A program made the position numbers and the translations under genes. This document shows positions 63,001-64,000 of a stretch of DNA of 64,000 nucleotides, piece after piece. The DNA is taken from contig OX453286.1 in NCBI GenBank assembly GCA_949710005.1, positions 2,342,201-2,406,200 of the forward strand, in the 5' to 3' direction. The stretch is from Ricordea florida (taxonomy: Eukaryota; Cnidaria; Anthozoa; Corallimorpharia; Ricordeidae). Numbering within the stretch: the stretch's first letter is position 1; each line of letters opens with the position of its first letter. The notes below the pieces were generated by a model. That model worked only from the letters and a program-made list of their open reading frames with translations, had not been told where the DNA came from and ran no database searches.

Positions 63001-64000
63001 CAGTGTGACAGAGAAGTTCCAGGAGGACCAACAAAGATTAAATCTTCAAAAGAATGATGAAGGGATTTATGTATGCAAGGGAAGAATCCAGGGAGTTTAT
63101 CCGGTGTATCTGCCACCCAGGGTGACCTTATCAGAAAAAATTGTGCAAGATGCCCACATCATGACCCTGCATGGGGGAGTTGGACAGACTATGGTGCTTG
63201 TACGACAAAAGTATTGGATACCCCGTCTTCGGCAGCTGACGAAGAATGTCATTAATCACTGCTTTGGGTGCAAGAAATTCCATGTCACAAGGTTCCCCAA
63301 GCCAAAACCAGCAGATCTACCAGTTGATCGTACAGATGGATCATATCCCTTCCAAGTAATAGGAGTGGATTTCGCTGGTCCTATAGCGTACAAGGCCTCC
63401 AAGAAGAAACAAGGCAAAGCACACCTACTCCTGTTTGCATGTAGTCTAACTAGAGCAGTCCATTTAGAGTTGCTGACAGACCAGACTACTGAAAGCTTTA
63501 TAAAGTGCTTAAAGCGGTTTATTGCGAGACGGGGGAGACCTAGGAAGATCTATTCTGACAATGGTAGGAGCTTTGTAGCTGCCAGCAAGTGGCTAAAGAG
63601 TATCATGAGAGACGAGATGACCCAAGATTATCTTGCCCATCACAACATGCTGTGGCAGTTTAATCTTGCCAGGGCCCCGTGGTGGGGCGGACAATTTGAA
63701 CGGTTAATTGGAATAGTAAAGCAGGCTTTCTACAAGGTTATTGGACGGGCGAACCTTACTTTCAGTGAGCTAGAGGAAGTGTTCCTTGACGTGGAGGTGG
63801 CCGTCAACAACCGGCCCTTAACCTATGTAGAAGATGATGTTGAATTTCCGGTACTTACCCCAGCAGTTATGATGTATGGAGAATCATATGTCCTTCCAGA
63901 GGAAGACGTGGACTTGTTAGAGGATGTGGAATTACGGAAGAGAGCAAGGTACCTTCGGCGTTGCAAGGACGTTTTATGGTCGCGATGGTCCGCAGAGTAT
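60041..64000 (+). CDS. pol: BEL/Pao gag C-terminus and pol polyprotein, partial
   Basis: Reading from the codon after the TAG, all 1320 codons to the window end are open; the 3' end lies outside. In order: zinc knuckles CIYCNSEDHKATEC (about 60238) and CFNCTGAKHQAQDC (about 60334), and a third Cys/His group at about 60391. The aspartic protease has LLDTGSGSS with Asp at 60539. The reverse transcriptase has AGDIKQAFLQV and YVDD at 61757-61768. RNase H has FGDTSGSG (about 62290), PRLELVAA and GWSDSKVALHW. The integrase has an HHCC-like zinc finger (about 63165-63280), GVDFAGP (Asp at 63368), SDNGRSF (Asp at 63557) and WGGQFERL (Glu at 63698). This order and the RNase H style identify BEL/Pao. 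No ATG directly follows the TAG, so expression would need readthrough or the undamaged upstream frame. Confidence 0.93.
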   Translation, partial: MESLRRWCDRNPVPSDNPKQDLPRRDLSNRDLSNRKPPFRSPSSHSLPKKNTVYQTKDEVGRMGRGCIYCNSEDHKATECKKVPNLNQRKKILSDKRLCFNCTGAKHQAQDCRSKTNCQLCGHRHHTSICDKQHSNNQMMLATGEGSVIYPVVVVVVDGIKCRALLDTGSGSSYASAALVARLNKRPFHVEHRQIEMMLCSTVQKVQSYSVKVGSVDGKFEMTTRVSKVDKGLLLTVPNPNYEDLIRKYCHLQGVVMNDDDKKSELPIHVILGASEYSRIKTETKPKIGQPSEPIAELTKLGWTMMSTGEESVLSNVYFTRTSTADYQQLCSLDVLGLEDRAEEDQQDVFDEFSQQLQRSEEGWYQTGLLWKVGHAPLLKNERGSKRRLEGLLKKLQREPGMLDKYDEIIQEQLADGIVERVTDVATSREFYIPHKGVKRESAETTKLRIVFDASAKPGEEKPSLNECLESGPPLQNLLWDVLVRNRFKPVALAGDIKQAFLQVRIRAEDRDALRFHWIKDKDPSAIEFLRFTRALFGLVQSPFLLAATLKLHLESLREKYPEEIEEILRSLYVDDVITGGSTAAEVQELKKTIVSVFGEAKFTMHKWNSNVSQLESEIISVKEQPTFAKQQLGVKEGESKLLGLPWNKSDDSIAVKFPEEPIDVTKRGILRFLAAVYDPLGLASPATLVGKFLYREVCDLRLPWDEKVSDKIGQEWFKFVRSLPSMIEVPRSLPRFKEPTEGVELHVFGDTSGSGISAVAYAVIQQASGLSQGLIAAKSRLAKKNLTIPRLELVAAHMAANLAENVRKALSDHPIKSVYGWSDSKVALHWIKGGGSYKQFVANRVRKINAKDFIEWRHVDTKRNPADVGSRGCKAGHLSSLWLPGPEWLPNREEWPEEIVTNPSKETEAEAKLTKEIFAVAVEPKDDLDELLEKHVFWQMVRVTGWVGRFSQNCRSKKLYRIRGPLTTAETDRAVKWWIRREQGRYSVTEKFQEDQQRLNLQKNDEGIYVCKGRIQGVYPVYLPPRVTLSEKIVQDAHIMTLHGGVGQTMVLVRQKYWIPRLRQLTKNVINHCFGCKKFHVTRFPKPKPADLPVDRTDGSYPFQVIGVDFAGPIAYKASKKKQGKAHLLLFACSLTRAVHLELLTDQTTESFIKCLKRFIARRGRPRKIYSDNGRSFVAASKWLKSIMRDEMTQDYLAHHNMLWQFNLARAPWWGGQFERLIGIVKQAFYKVIGRANLTFSELEEVFLDVEVAVNNRPLTYVEDDVEFPVLTPAVMMYGESYVLPEEDVDLLEDVELRKRARYLRRCKDVLWSRWSAEY

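Larger units (their letters stand above)
55671..64000 (+). mobile_element. BEL/Pao LTR retroelement, cut by the window edge
   Basis: The order is LTR, primer-binding site, gag, zinc knuckles, protease, reverse transcriptase, RNase H, integrase. This order and the individual motifs are those of BEL/Pao elements. The 3' end and 3' LTR lie beyond the window. Gag is split by a DNA transposon and carries one stop, while pol is fully open, so the copy is recently active in origin but disabled now. Confidence 0.93.

Overview
The window looks like nuclear DNA of an intron-rich invertebrate, most likely an anthozoan cnidarian (stony coral or relative). It holds three multi-exon animal genes with GT-AG introns, and many small inverted-repeat elements sit in the introns. 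A Polinton/Maverick and a BEL/Pao retroelement are also present. The host assignment is inference from gene structure and repeat style; there is no rRNA or mitochondrial marker to prove it.

Layout. 210-8040 (+): a 12-exon fungal-type saccharopine dehydrogenase (LYS1-like, 385 aa predicted). 8041-12488: convergent intergenic DNA with a (CA)n tract and a 1.9-kb minisatellite of about 37-bp units. 12489-31805 (-): EDC4, 27 predicted exons, 1401 aa, a scaffold of mRNA decapping; its introns hold a pogo-like element nested in a larger foldback element and several MITEs. 32172-47250: a 15.1-kb Polinton/Maverick with 524-525-bp terminal inverted repeats (TIRs) flanked by the direct repeat CCCTAT. 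47443-54628 (+): CTDP1/FCP1, 7 exons, 866 aa, an RNA polymerase II C-terminal-domain phosphatase. 55671-64000: a BEL/Pao LTR retroelement running off the right edge. Its gag is split by a 3.1-kb DNA transposon and carries one in-frame TAG, but its pol frame is open to the window end.

The Polinton sits in what was a divergent promoter region of about 550 bp between EDC4 and CTDP1. It encodes a protein-primed-type family B DNA polymerase, a retroviral-type integrase, an A32/FtsK-like packaging ATPase, candidate major capsid and penton proteins, a block of small membrane and coiled-coil proteins, and a Cys/His-repeat protein. The polymerase and the Cys/His-repeat protein both start inside the TIRs, so they share a promoter and their first 14 codons.

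The most interesting signal is a TATA-like box, consensus RATYTAAARA. It lies at a nearly constant distance (about 27-39 nt, mostly 33-36) upstream of the chosen start codon of almost every Polinton gene. Matching hairpins lie between two convergent gene pairs. Together these look like the element's own transcription punctuation. Exon models are read by eye from splice signals and protein similarity, without transcript evidence.
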